Below the pieces are notes generated by a model. The model was given only the letters and a program-made list of their open reading frames with translations. It made no database searches and was not told the DNA's origin. A DNA stretch of 64,000 bases from Thiodiazotropha sp040793985 (lineage in GTDB: Bacteria; Pseudomonadota; Gammaproteobacteria; Chromatiales; Chromatiaceae), in contig JBFNJI010000006.1 of the NCBI GenBank assembly GCA_040793985.1, positions 170,899-234,898 on the forward strand. The letters run 5' to 3'. Positions within the stretch are counted from its first letter, which is position 1. Each line of letters starts with the position of its first letter. This document shows, piece after piece, positions 52,644 to 61,992 of this stretch. Position numbers and translations under genes: made by a program.

Positions 52644-54641
52644 ATGCTGAAATCCATGATAGCTCCCATATATGCTTGGTGCCTCGCACTCATATTCGTG
52701 ATATGGAGCATCAGTTTCAAAGCACAATCGAGTGACAGCTTTGTACTCAACCCTACCGAACTCGATGTAATCGTTGCATTTGATGGCACCAGAAGCCGAA
52801 ATGGCACTGTATCCCGCGAATCAGAGTGGGAGGCCGGAGTGAGATTTGGACAGACGGGTTACCTGCTTGACCCTAAGATTGCCTGGTTTCTCGTCGACAT
52901 TGAACCGATCATCCGACGAAGTGATTTTGATAGTGAGATAACGCGACAGGAAACCGAGGGAGAACTGTTAAATTATCTGTTTCAGGTCAATCTCCTGCGT
53001 GGCACACCCGGCCCTTTTGGCCTGGATCTTTCCACACAAAGAAGTGACAATTTCAACACCGGTTCACTTGGCAATCGATTCGACACGGTCACTGACACCA
53101 ACAAAGTCAGTCTACGCTGGAAAAATCCCGCCTTTCCCACAAGTCTTACTTACCAGCAAAGTACTCTGGATGAGGAGTTCCGCTCAAGCCTGAGCAGCAC
53201 TGCCACTGAACGAGACGAAATTCTCGAAAGTTGGATATTGAAGGGTCGAAGCAGCAAGCTTAATGTACATCTTGAACACACGGAGTTGGATGACCGCATT
53301 GCTCAGAGAGACCAGGATTACGAATTGGATAGAGCAATCGTATCGCATAACTTTTTGTGGGGACTAAACAGTAAGTTACATTCAAATATAAACTTCTATG
53401 ACCGCGAAGGCTTCAATGCCAATGAACGGTTTACGTTGGACGAGAATATTCGAATACAGCACCTGGAAAACCTCTATAGCCATACCTCATACAACTATCA
53501 GTCAACCAAGCAGACCATTGAAAGCAAAGAACAAGGCTTGAACTTTGGACTTCACCACAGACTGCATAAAAATTTAAATTCCAATGTGTTTGTCAATCTT
53601 AACAAGCGTGAAGCTGACAATAGTGACGAGGACAAATGGCATATTGGCGCCGGCACCCAGTACAACAAGAGTAATCTCTATGGTGCCAATGTCGGCGCGG
53701 GAGTGCGCGCTTCCTACCAGGAGACAGACCGTATATCAAAACTTGGTCTATTCGATGTTGTCGACGAAAGCCAGGTCGTCCCACTCAACGGGATAGTTGT
53801 GCTTGATTTACGCTTCATCTTTACAGCATCAATCGTTGTTACGGACACCACCGGCACTATTGTGTATAACGACGGGTCAGATTACACAATAGCGGGTATC
53901 GCAGGTGATTTCACACAGCTTCAAATCGTACCTGGCGGTCGTATCGACACTGGCGAAACCATCCTGATCAGCTACCAGGCGGAACAGCTACCCTCACAAA
54001 AATTCTCTACTACGTTTACCAACTACAACCTGTCCCTGGATTTTGACTGGTTTCGTTTAACACACTCGGACAGCAAATCTGATGACAGTTTCATATCCGG
54101 CGCCAACGAGAGTTTTCTTCAAGATACTCGTAACACCTTTACTGAAATAGATTTTCATTTCAATCCAGCAGGCATTGACACACATATCGGGGCAGAGCGA
54201 CGATTCACCATGACCGGCGATCTCGAGTCGACCCAGTACAGCTTTCGGCAGCAGTTTTCATGGACAACCGCAAAAAGCAGAAAATCGCGAGGTATAATTT
54301 GGAATATCAATGCGATCCAATCTTATACAGAGCAGGATCAGATAGATACCGACCTCTATCGCATTGACTTCTCAGCCAACTGGCGACCAACACCCAATCT
54401 CACCGTTCGCCCCAGCATAAGTCTTTGGAAACGTACCGACGAGGGAAGCGTTGTTGCAGGGGTACGCCGAGAGGATGAATTTGCAACAGCGGGTATCTGG
54501 GTGCGTTATCGCTACAGGAAAGTTGATCTAGACTTTAGTTATCATCACGATGAACGCAGTGTCACCCACCTGCAGGATATCGATGACACCGAGCTGACAG
54601 AAGACCGGGTAATGCTTACATTGAAAAGGAGAATAATGTGA
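52644..54641 (+). CDS. Large outer-membrane beta-barrel of the cytochrome cluster
   Basis: 665 residues from the ATG at 52644 behind GGAGAG; an earlier ATG at 52626 is possible. Signal peptide (to about 30), then alternating polar/aromatic strands throughout (FRLTHSDSKSD, VDLDFSYHHDERSV) ending LTLKRRIM. Size and place among multihaem cytochromes fit the porin of a porin-cytochrome conduit, like MtrB/OmbB in role; I see no clear sequence similarity to those. The next gene overlaps by 4 bases. Confidence 0.72.
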   Translation: MLKSMIAPIYAWCLALIFVIWSISFKAQSSDSFVLNPTELDVIVAFDGTRSRNGTVSRESEWEAGVRFGQTGYLLDPKIAWFLVDIEPIIRRSDFDSEITRQETEGELLNYLFQVNLLRGTPGPFGLDLSTQRSDNFNTGSLGNRFDTVTDTNKVSLRWKNPAFPTSLTYQQSTLDEEFRSSLSSTATERDEILESWILKGRSSKLNVHLEHTELDDRIAQRDQDYELDRAIVSHNFLWGLNSKLHSNINFYDREGFNANERFTLDENIRIQHLENLYSHTSYNYQSTKQTIESKEQGLNFGLHHRLHKNLNSNVFVNLNKREADNSDEDKWHIGAGTQYNKSNLYGANVGAGVRASYQETDRISKLGLFDVVDESQVVPLNGIVVLDLRFIFTASIVVTDTTGTIVYNDGSDYTIAGIAGDFTQLQIVPGGRIDTGETILISYQAEQLPSQKFSTTFTNYNLSLDFDWFRLTHSDSKSDDSFISGANESFLQDTRNTFTEIDFHFNPAGIDTHIGAERRFTMTGDLESTQYSFRQQFSWTTAKSRKSRGIIWNINAIQSYTEQDQIDTDLYRIDFSANWRPTPNLTVRPSISLWKRTDEGSVVAGVRREDEFATAGIWVRYRYRKVDLDFSYHHDERSVTHLQDIDDTELTEDRVMLTLKRRIM

Positions 54642-55645
54642 ACAGATTGTTGGTTACGTTATTTTCCATGTTAATCGCATCATGCGCTGCAAAGACCCCC
54701 TATGTTTTCAACCTAGAGGACGGCCAGTCAACGCCGGTCTGGCCCGCGGCTCCGGAAAGACCGAGAATTCAATTTATCACCTCGTTCAGCAAACCCGAGG
54801 ATCTGAATATCGGCAAGGGGTTCGTTCAACTACTGACCGAGTTCTTTACCGGAAGCGAAGAAAACACCCTATCGCGCCCCTATGCCATTGCCGTTCATGG
54901 TCGAAGAATAGCCGTCGCAGACCCAGACTCAGCCAGGGTTCATATATTTAACTTGAACGATCGTTCATATCACACTATCGACGATACTGAAAATCATCTA
55001 TTTCAATCCCCAATCGGCGTTGCACTGGATGATAACAGACTGTTTATCGCTGACTCCAAACTAAACAAGGTATTTGTATTCGACAGGCAATACTCACTCA
55101 CAAGAGTTTTGGAGAGTTTCACCAGGCCTACCGCTTTGGCTTTGGATACGGAGCAGCAGACACTTTATGTCACCGATACGCTTGCACACAAGATATATGC
55201 ATATGAGACCGATGGAGATCTGATACGCACAATCGGTAAACGCGGCGAGGCCAACGACCAGTTCAATTACCCAAGTCACCTGGCATTGGCTAAGGATCGA
55301 CTGGTCATCAACGATACCATGAATTTCCGCATTCAGTCCTACGACCGCGAGGGAAATCATCTGTCCAGTTTTGGCGAGCAGGGCGATGCCTCCGGCTACC
55401 TTACCCAGTCAAAAGGTGTTGCAATCGATTCCGACGGTCATATATATGTTGCGGACGCGCTGGCTAATCGCATACAAATCTTCAATCAAAAGGGCGACTT
55501 TTTACTTGAATTCGGCGATAGCGGAGATCTACCGGGTCAATTTCGCATGCCTACCGGTCTAGCAATATGGGACGACAAGATTTATGTTGCCGACTCTTAC
55601 AATCAACGTATCCAGGTCTTTCAATACATCAAGGTGGGGAAGTGA
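54638..55645 (+). CDS. NHL-repeat propeller lipoprotein (second copy)
   Basis: 335 residues from a GTG overlapping the barrel stop (GTGA). Lipobox LIASCAAK, then VWPAAPERPRIQFI, nearly the same motif as in the first NHL protein, and a six-bladed propeller (about 85-330), with HIYVADALANRIQIFN as a typical blade. Both copies probably bind outer-membrane or extracellular partners of the cytochromes. One base separates its stop from the start of the 12-haem gene. Confidence 0.85.
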   Translation: MNRLLVTLFSMLIASCAAKTPYVFNLEDGQSTPVWPAAPERPRIQFITSFSKPEDLNIGKGFVQLLTEFFTGSEENTLSRPYAIAVHGRRIAVADPDSARVHIFNLNDRSYHTIDDTENHLFQSPIGVALDDNRLFIADSKLNKVFVFDRQYSLTRVLESFTRPTALALDTEQQTLYVTDTLAHKIYAYETDGDLIRTIGKRGEANDQFNYPSHLALAKDRLVINDTMNFRIQSYDREGNHLSSFGEQGDASGYLTQSKGVAIDSDGHIYVADALANRIQIFNQKGDFLLEFGDSGDLPGQFRMPTGLAIWDDKIYVADSYNQRIQVFQYIKVGK

Positions 55646-55646
55646 C

Positions 55647-57449
55647 ATGAAGAAGGCCTCTCTAATCTCGCTCTCACTGCTGTTGTCCAGCATCACCGCA
55701 TATGCTGACGTCGCGAATACCGTCCACAATCTCTCCACATCAGGCCCGTCGGAGACGCTTAAGAGTGGCACTGAGGACCGGATCTGCATATTCTGCCACA
55801 CACCTCACGCTGCCGAACCAGACACACCGCTCTGGAACAGGCGATCCGGAGGTGTTTACATCGAATACAAGAGCAGCACCATGGATGCGGAAGCCGGGAA
55901 CATGAGCTCCTCATCCGAGCTCTGCCTCTCCTGTCATGACGGCACCATTGCACTGGGGGACATGATCACCCCTTCGGCCGCAAGTGATTTAGGCAATACT
56001 TTTATCACGGGACGTGCGCTCGTTGGCACCGACCTGTCGGACGATCATCCCGTTTCCATCCGCTATACCTTCAACCTGACTGGTCCGGATCCTGACCTGG
56101 TTGATCCAAACACTATTGACCTCCCACTCTGGAACAACGAGTTACACTGCGCCTCCTGTCACGATGCCCATGATGACACCCATCCCCCCTTTCTCCATAA
56201 ATCGAGCCTGAACGGTGAGCTCTGTACCACATGTCATCAACAACATGGAAGCAACTGGAGCTGGAGCGGAAGCTCGCATGCCACTTCCAATGCAATCCCC
56301 AATGGAGTAAGCCCATGGTCTGAAAGAAAACCCTTATGGGCAGGTCTGACAGTTAGCGAAAATGCATGCATGAACTGCCATGCGCCTCACAATGCAGCCA
56401 CTCCCGAGAGACTGGTAAAGGATCTCGAGGAAAATACATGCTATCTCTGCCACGATGGCACTACAGCCCAGACTGACATACTTTCAGAACAGCAGAAATT
56501 CTATCACCACCCCGTTGAACAAACCCCGAGCATCGGCCACGATTCCATGCACATCGAAGATCCATTCACCATGACACTGCATGTTGAGTGCGAGGATTGT
56601 CATAATCCCCACGCCAGCTACAGCTCACCACCGTTGATTTCCTTCAATCCGGCCGATCCTTTTAATAATTTCAACCATTCCACAGCGCCCTTTATCAATG
56701 GAAGCCTTGCCGGCGTCAACGGTATAGATATCAACGGCAGTCTCAAGCCGGAAGCAGAGTATGAATATGAAATCTGTTTCAAGTGCCACGGGGTCCTGGG
56801 GCCGAGCGCCTGTGGTAACAACCTACGCTGCTCGACAGCGGACAGTTACGACATGGTACGACAAGATGGTATCTACAACATCAGGGAAAAGATAAATTCT
56901 GGGAACCCATTATTGGTATCCTATCACCCCATCGAGTCCAACAACCCTTCAAACAACAGTCAGGTCCCCAGTCTGCGTAGTGACATCCCCCTGACCACAG
57001 ACAGCGGTCTCATCTACTGCAGCGATTGCCATAACAGCAACTCATCGCCTGCCGCGGGCAGCACAGGGCCTTCGGGCACTCATGGATCGACACATGAAGG
57101 CATGCTGTCGTTGTCCTATGATTTCAATCCTCAAAATTCCACACCGCTGTCAAACGAATTGTGCTTTAAATGTCATGATTCCGGGAACCTGTATACCGAC
57201 CAGTCATTTCCCCACAGTGAACATATTCTCAATGAAAACATCGGCTGCATAAATTGTCACGATCCCCATGGTTCCGCAACCAATGAACACCTGATCAACT
57301 TTCTCATCTCGTCAAATGTGGCGGGCAGTCTTCGCCAGATGACTGGCGCTGGGGTCTATACGGAGCCAACCTGGCTGGACAATGGATTACATAGCGGCAC
57401 ATGCTGGCTCAATTGTCATGGACAGTTACACGATGGTTGGGATTATTAA
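55647..57449 (+). CDS. Large multihaem cytochrome (11 CxxCH plus one CX3CH)
   Basis: 600 residues from MKKASLISLS, with signal peptide (about 1-20). Eleven CxxCH motifs run from CIFCH at residue 47 through CINCH near 540, and a final CWLNCH (C586, C590, H591) has three residues between the cysteines. Residues about 20-200 match the tetrahaem protein motif by motif (FCHTPH, PLWN, CLSCHDGT, GTDLSDDHPVS, four haems), and the rest adds further doubled-CxxCH modules. It is probably extracellular or outer-membrane associated. The CX3CH haem site may need an unusual maturation step or be unoccupied. Confidence 0.88.
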   Translation: MKKASLISLSLLLSSITAYADVANTVHNLSTSGPSETLKSGTEDRICIFCHTPHAAEPDTPLWNRRSGGVYIEYKSSTMDAEAGNMSSSSELCLSCHDGTIALGDMITPSAASDLGNTFITGRALVGTDLSDDHPVSIRYTFNLTGPDPDLVDPNTIDLPLWNNELHCASCHDAHDDTHPPFLHKSSLNGELCTTCHQQHGSNWSWSGSSHATSNAIPNGVSPWSERKPLWAGLTVSENACMNCHAPHNAATPERLVKDLEENTCYLCHDGTTAQTDILSEQQKFYHHPVEQTPSIGHDSMHIEDPFTMTLHVECEDCHNPHASYSSPPLISFNPADPFNNFNHSTAPFINGSLAGVNGIDINGSLKPEAEYEYEICFKCHGVLGPSACGNNLRCSTADSYDMVRQDGIYNIREKINSGNPLLVSYHPIESNNPSNNSQVPSLRSDIPLTTDSGLIYCSDCHNSNSSPAAGSTGPSGTHGSTHEGMLSLSYDFNPQNSTPLSNELCFKCHDSGNLYTDQSFPHSEHILNENIGCINCHDPHGSATNEHLINFLISSNVAGSLRQMTGAGVYTEPTWLDNGLHSGTCWLNCHGQLHDGWDY

Positions 57450-57524
57450 ATCAACCTCAAACGCAGGATGTTTGAATCAAATTAACAAATGCTCATGCTA
57501 TCCAATATAACAGAGAGACTAATC

Positions 57525-58682
57525 ATGAAAGCTTTCTTACAACTATTGGCGCCCATCACTCTCTTTGTATTTTTTGGTCCCATTTCCTACGCAGCCCCCT
57601 CCCCTGCGTTTGAAGGCAGAAAGCTCTATCTCTCCCACTGCATGATCTGTCACGGCTTCGATGGTAGGGGAAACGGGCCTCTTGCGAAGAAGCTGAGCAT
57701 TGAGCCGGAAGACCTTATTGACTATGTTCCGGGTCACAGCGATAACTACCTGCAACGCATTATCGCAGGTGATGATCGTGACGCTATTTTAAAACGTTCA
57801 GGTCATGGCGATATTGGCAAGGACATGCCAAAGTGGAGTACTGTATTCACCCCCAGGCAGGTCATGGCACTCGTTGCTTATCTGCGCTATCTCAGCACAG
57901 CCAAACACACACTGCCGGGCGACCCGGAGCTAGGATACTCTCTCTATCAACAATACTGTGCAATTTGTCACGGCAAGGATGGCGATGCCGGCGGCGTGTT
58001 AACCAAACTGATTGGAATCTCACCCATCGACCACACCAATCCACAAAAAACCGATAGCCTGGACAATAACTCACTTGCCAAAAGCATCCTCGATGGAGAG
58101 GGAGACTATATGCCGGGCTGGCGCGGCATACTCGACAACAATGAAGTCAATGCACTGGTAAGTTATATCAGGCTGCTCTACCAGATCTGGGGTAAGCTGG
58201 AATATGGAGGCATGGTAATTGTCATCAACTCACCCACCTTGGAAACCGATAAAAAATCGACTCAGGCATTGCTTAAAGACACATCCTGTGGCAGCAAGGT
58301 GAACCTGTCTGGCAAGGGTCGATCCCAAGCCGTCAAACTCGGCAAGCTTTTTAAATCCAGGGGGGTTCCGGTACAAACTGTCTTATCGAGTCCCGATTGC
58401 CTTGCAACTGAAACTGCCACAACGGCGTTTGGAAAAGCGGAATCCGTAGACTACCTGATGTCGAGCACAAAGCTCACAGATGAACAGACAGAGAGTCACC
58501 TCTCCACGCTGGAAAACCGCATCGGCTCATATTCAGGAAAGGGTAATCTGGTCATCATGACTCACCAAGCGAATATCGATGCGCTTTCGTTTCAGCGGGT
58601 CGGTAGCGACTATTTTCTTGTCTTGATGCCCTTGGGCGGCAACGAATATGACGAAATCGGCGCCTACAAGCTCAACAACTGA
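57525..58682 (+). CDS. Dihaem cytochrome c fused to a degenerate histidine-phosphatase-like domain
   Basis: 385 residues from MKAFLQLLAP, behind GAGAG. Signal peptide, two class-I cytochrome c domains (CMICH at C39, CAICH at C145, each with a distal Met), then a C-terminal domain (about 228-385) with histidine-phosphatase layout: LSGKGRSQAVKLGKLF, VLSSPDCLATETA, LVIMTHQANIDA. The catalytic RHG is replaced by NSP (235-237) and the SSPxxR arginine by Leu293, though the late His346 remains. It is thus probably not a phosphatase but a binding module. It is the last gene of the cluster. Confidence 0.8.
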   Translation: MKAFLQLLAPITLFVFFGPISYAAPSPAFEGRKLYLSHCMICHGFDGRGNGPLAKKLSIEPEDLIDYVPGHSDNYLQRIIAGDDRDAILKRSGHGDIGKDMPKWSTVFTPRQVMALVAYLRYLSTAKHTLPGDPELGYSLYQQYCAICHGKDGDAGGVLTKLIGISPIDHTNPQKTDSLDNNSLAKSILDGEGDYMPGWRGILDNNEVNALVSYIRLLYQIWGKLEYGGMVIVINSPTLETDKKSTQALLKDTSCGSKVNLSGKGRSQAVKLGKLFKSRGVPVQTVLSSPDCLATETATTAFGKAESVDYLMSSTKLTDEQTESHLSTLENRIGSYSGKGNLVIMTHQANIDALSFQRVGSDYFLVLMPLGGNEYDEIGAYKLNN

Positions 58683-58787
58683 GAATAACAACTGTTAAAT
58701 AACAGAGCGCTGTTAACACCGGCGATCACAGAAGATGCCGGTGATATGAACCGGATGTTGTAAACCTGTCAGTAGTCCAACTGCGCT

Positions 58788-59174
58788 CTATCTAATGGCA
58801 AACCTGCCTGGCGAGAAAAGCGATTTCATTTCGGCGCTACAATGATCCATTCCATTGCAGAGCACAGACTCAGCCAGTCGTACTGCCGATTGCTCATTAT
58901 TTGACCGTCGCCATATCGGGATAAATTTCGTGCTGCTTTCCGGCGCATCTTCCATGATCAGCGGATCGTTGAACAGACTCACCATGTCGTCACAACGAAG
59001 ATACAGCACATCATCTGCCGACCTCGTGTAGTCACACACCCATAACTGTTGGATATTGGCGCCGATCATCCCGTCAGTAAATCGATCATCCGCCAATATA
59101 TTCGATGCCGCGCTTAGCAATACTACAGCTAAACCCTGAATAACTAGAGCTGACATTGTGGATTTGCGCATCAT
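58788..59174 (-). CDS. Small exported cysteine-containing protein
   Basis: 128 residues from an ATG at 59174 behind GAGAGGT; a longer frame to 59366 crosses that ribosome site and lacks a start signal. Signal peptide (about 8-29, ending LADD), then a soluble domain with four cysteines (WVCDYT, YLRCDD, SVLCNGMDHC) that could form two disulfides. It does not match a family I know. It is convergent with the cytochrome-phosphatase gene. Confidence 0.6.
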   Translation of the reverse strand: MMRKSTMSALVIQGLAVVLLSAASNILADDRFTDGMIGANIQQLWVCDYTRSADDVLYLRCDDMVSLFNDPLIMEDAPESSTKFIPIWRRSNNEQSAVRLAESVLCNGMDHCSAEMKSLFSPGRFAIR

Positions 59175-59611
59175 ACCTCTCCCACTTTGAAATTGGGCTC
59201 GAACCGACATGACACGCACTGTTGAAACAACAACCAGATAATGACACCACCCACAGGGTGGCTTTACTGTCACGCTTTCGGCAATCCATCGGTCATAGAC
59301 AGCACTGCTGCCCTTAGACTGTGATTTTGCGTCCCTACCTTTCGGCAGGTTTGCCTTTTCGAACACGACTGGAAGCTGGTTTTTGTCCTGCTTCTACTGC
59401 TATAGCGGCTCGTCGCCAAATTGCTTTATAGCATCACCACGAAGAAGACTTTTTTAATTCTTAAATTCAGTAAATACCCTTAAATAAATCGATCGGTTTT
59501 TCTATAGCGATTACACCTCCAATCAAAGTTACCTGTATCAATTATAGTGAATCATTCGCTATTCCGTATTTAGAAGATCTACAAATAGGGTTATAAAAAG
59601 TATGTTTAGCC
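59175..59611. other. AT-rich gene-free region
   Basis: 437 bases, increasingly AT-rich from 59440. It should hold the promoter of the small exported protein. I see no RNA gene, terminator or repeat worth naming. Confidence 0.45.
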
Positions 59612-59761
59612 TCAGTTGAGCACGTAATATGCTGAAACGATTGGAATTGTCAGCCATAACAACCCCTTGACCAGAAAGAACAGGGGCAGAGCCCAATAGA
59701 GCTTCCCTCTCCAGACCCTATTGCCATTCTCAACCATCGATTTGACCGCCCGGATAAGCAT
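59612..59761 (-). CDS. 49-residue membrane protein downstream of katG
   Basis: A short frame from ATG 59761 with AAGGAAA just upstream, stop TGA at 59612. The product has a basic N-terminus (MLIRAVKSMVENGNRVWRGK) and one membrane segment (WALPLFFLVKGLLWLTIPIV) ending AYYVLN. It lies 68 bases after the katG stop, behind a GGCCAC/GTGGCC hairpin. The composition and ribosome site look real, but length gives little statistical weight. Confidence 0.5.
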   Translation of the reverse strand: MLIRAVKSMVENGNRVWRGKLYWALPLFFLVKGLLWLTIPIVSAYYVLN

Positions 59762-59829
59762 TTTCCTTACCTCGATCTGTCGTTCGCCTATGTTGATCCG
59801 GCCACCTCCCTGTGGCCTTCACAGTTGGG

Positions 59830-61992
59830 TTAGTCGATATCGAACCGATCCAGGTTCATCACCTTGTTCCAGGCCGCCACGAAGTCATTGACAAACTTCT
59901 CCTCGGCATCCGCGGCCGCGTAGACCTCAGCCAGGGCGCGCAACTCGGAGTTCGAGCCGAAGACCAGATCGACACGGGTGGCGGTCCACTTCGGCTCACC
60001 CGTAACGCGATCGCTGCCTACAAAGACCTCTTCATCCGCAGACGTCGGCTTCCAGGTCGTCCCCATATCGAGCAGGTTGACGAAGAAGTCGTTGCTCAAC
60101 GCTTCCGGACGTTGGGTGAAGACACCGTGCCGGGTCTCTCCATAGTCGGTATTCATGACCCGCATACCGCCTATCAATACCGTCATCTCGGGCGGCGTCA
60201 GGGTCAGCAATTGCGCCCGGTCCACCAGCATCTCCTCCGCCGAAACCCTGTACCTGGCCTTCATGTAGTTGCGAAAACCGTCGGCTTCCGGCTCCAGCAT
60301 GGCGATGGACGCCACATCGGTCTGCTCCTGCGCTGCATCCATGCGGCCGGGGGTGAACGGCACCGACACATCGTGACCCGCATTCTTCGCCGCCCGCTCG
60401 ACACCGGCGCAACCCGCCAGCACAATCAGATCGGCCATGGAGACCCGCTTGCCGAAATCATCCTGAATACCCTCGAGGATATTCAGCACCTTCGCCAATC
60501 GCTCCGGCTGATTGACCTCCCAATCCTTCTGCGGTGCCAGACGTATACGGGCGCCATTGGCACCACCGCGCATGTCGGAACCGCGGAAGGTGGAAGCGGA
60601 GGCCCAGGCCGTCGACACCAGTTCGGAGACAGAGAGTCCGCTGTCAAGGATCCTGCCCTTCAGCTCGGCAATCTCTTTGTCATCGATCAGCTCATGGTCG
60701 ACCGCGGGGATCGGATCCTGCCAGATCATCTCCTCGGCAGGCACCTCCGGACCGAGATAGCGGGCGCGGGGACCCATGTCACGATGGGTCAGCTTGAACC
60801 AGGCCCGGGCGAAGGCATCGGCGAACTCATCCGGATTCTCGTAGAATCGCCGCGAGATCTTTTCATACGCCGGGTCATAACGCAGCGACAGGTCGGTGGT
60901 CAGCATGGTGGGTGCGTGTCGCTTATCCGGATCGTGGGCATCCGGTACCGAATTGGCGCCTGCGCCATTCTTCGGTATCCACTGATGGGCACCGGCCGGG
61001 CTCTTGGTCAGCTCCCAATCATAGCCGAACAGATTCCAGAAAAAGTTATTGCTCCACTTGGTCGGGGTCGAGGTCCAGGTCACTTCCAGGCCACTGGTAA
61101 TGGTGTCACCCGCCATTCCCGAACCATGCGCGCTCTTCCAGCCCAAACCCTGCTCTTCGATGGCAGCGGCCTCCGGTTCGGCACCCACCAGCTCGGCATC
61201 ACCCGCGCCATGGGTCTTACCGAAGGTATGGCCACCCGCGATGAGGGCGACCGTCTCTTCATCATCCATCGCCATGCGCGCGAAGGTCTCACGGATATCC
61301 CTGGCCGCGGCCAGCGGGTCCGGGTTGCCGTTCGGGCCTTCCGGATTCACATAGATCAGACCCATCTGCACGGCGGCTAGCGGATTCTCGAGCTCCTCGT
61401 GATCGCCGGAGAAGCGCTTGTCCTCCAGCCAATCCTCCTCGGCACCCCAGTAGATATCCTTCTCCGGCTCCCAGATATCCTCACGCCCGCCGGCGAACCC
61501 GAAGGTCTTGAATCCCATCGATTCCAGCGCCACGTTTCCGGCGAGGATCATCAGATCGGCCCAGGAGATCTTGCGCCCGTACTTCTGCTTCACCGGCCAG
61601 ATCAGCCTGCGCGCCTTATCCAGATTGACGTTGTCGGGCCAGCTGTTGACCGGGGCAAAGCGCTGATTGCCCGTGCCACCGCCGCCGCGACCGTCACTGG
61701 TACGGTAGGTCCCGGCACTGTGCCAGGCCATGCGCACAAACAGCGGCCCGTAGTGACCGAAGTCCGCCGGCCACCAATCCTGGGAATCGGTCATGATTTC
61801 AAGCAGATCCTGCTTAACAGCCTCCAGATCCAGGCTTTTGAACGCCTCGGCATAATTGAACCCCTCCCCCATCGGATCGGACTTGGAGGAGTGCTGGCGT
61901 AAAATCTCCAGCCGCAGCTGATTCGGCCACCAGTCCCGGTTAGAGGTACCACCGCCCGCTGAGTGGTGAAATGGGCATTTGTTTTCGGACAT
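59830..61992 (-). CDS. katG: Catalase-peroxidase
   Basis: 720 residues from the ATG behind AAAAGGAG. N-terminal catalytic domain with distal VRMAWHSAGTYR (W90, H91), the Tyr of GLIYVNPEGPNGNPDP and the Met of FARMAMDDE that form the crosslinked Trp-Tyr-Met adduct, and proximal GGHTFGKTHGAG; the C-terminal half is the usual inactive duplicate. It breaks down hydrogen peroxide, which suits a cell with many haem proteins. A small membrane protein follows on the same strand. Confidence 0.97.
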   Translation of the reverse strand: MSENKCPFHHSAGGGTSNRDWWPNQLRLEILRQHSSKSDPMGEGFNYAEAFKSLDLEAVKQDLLEIMTDSQDWWPADFGHYGPLFVRMAWHSAGTYRTSDGRGGGGTGNQRFAPVNSWPDNVNLDKARRLIWPVKQKYGRKISWADLMILAGNVALESMGFKTFGFAGGREDIWEPEKDIYWGAEEDWLEDKRFSGDHEELENPLAAVQMGLIYVNPEGPNGNPDPLAAARDIRETFARMAMDDEETVALIAGGHTFGKTHGAGDAELVGAEPEAAAIEEQGLGWKSAHGSGMAGDTITSGLEVTWTSTPTKWSNNFFWNLFGYDWELTKSPAGAHQWIPKNGAGANSVPDAHDPDKRHAPTMLTTDLSLRYDPAYEKISRRFYENPDEFADAFARAWFKLTHRDMGPRARYLGPEVPAEEMIWQDPIPAVDHELIDDKEIAELKGRILDSGLSVSELVSTAWASASTFRGSDMRGGANGARIRLAPQKDWEVNQPERLAKVLNILEGIQDDFGKRVSMADLIVLAGCAGVERAAKNAGHDVSVPFTPGRMDAAQEQTDVASIAMLEPEADGFRNYMKARYRVSAEEMLVDRAQLLTLTPPEMTVLIGGMRVMNTDYGETRHGVFTQRPEALSNDFFVNLLDMGTTWKPTSADEEVFVGSDRVTGEPKWTATRVDLVFGSNSELRALAEVYAAADAEEKFVNDFVAAWNKVMNLDRFDID

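Noticed and set aside
59812..61380. A 522-codon plus-strand frame over katG
   Set aside because: Shadow of catalase-peroxidase, whose catalytic motifs are complete.
59830..61992. Loss of the KatG crosslink methionine at the EEQGLGW segment
   Set aside because: The adduct Met is in FARMAMDD before the proximal His, and it is present; EEQGLGW is normal, as in E. coli KatG.
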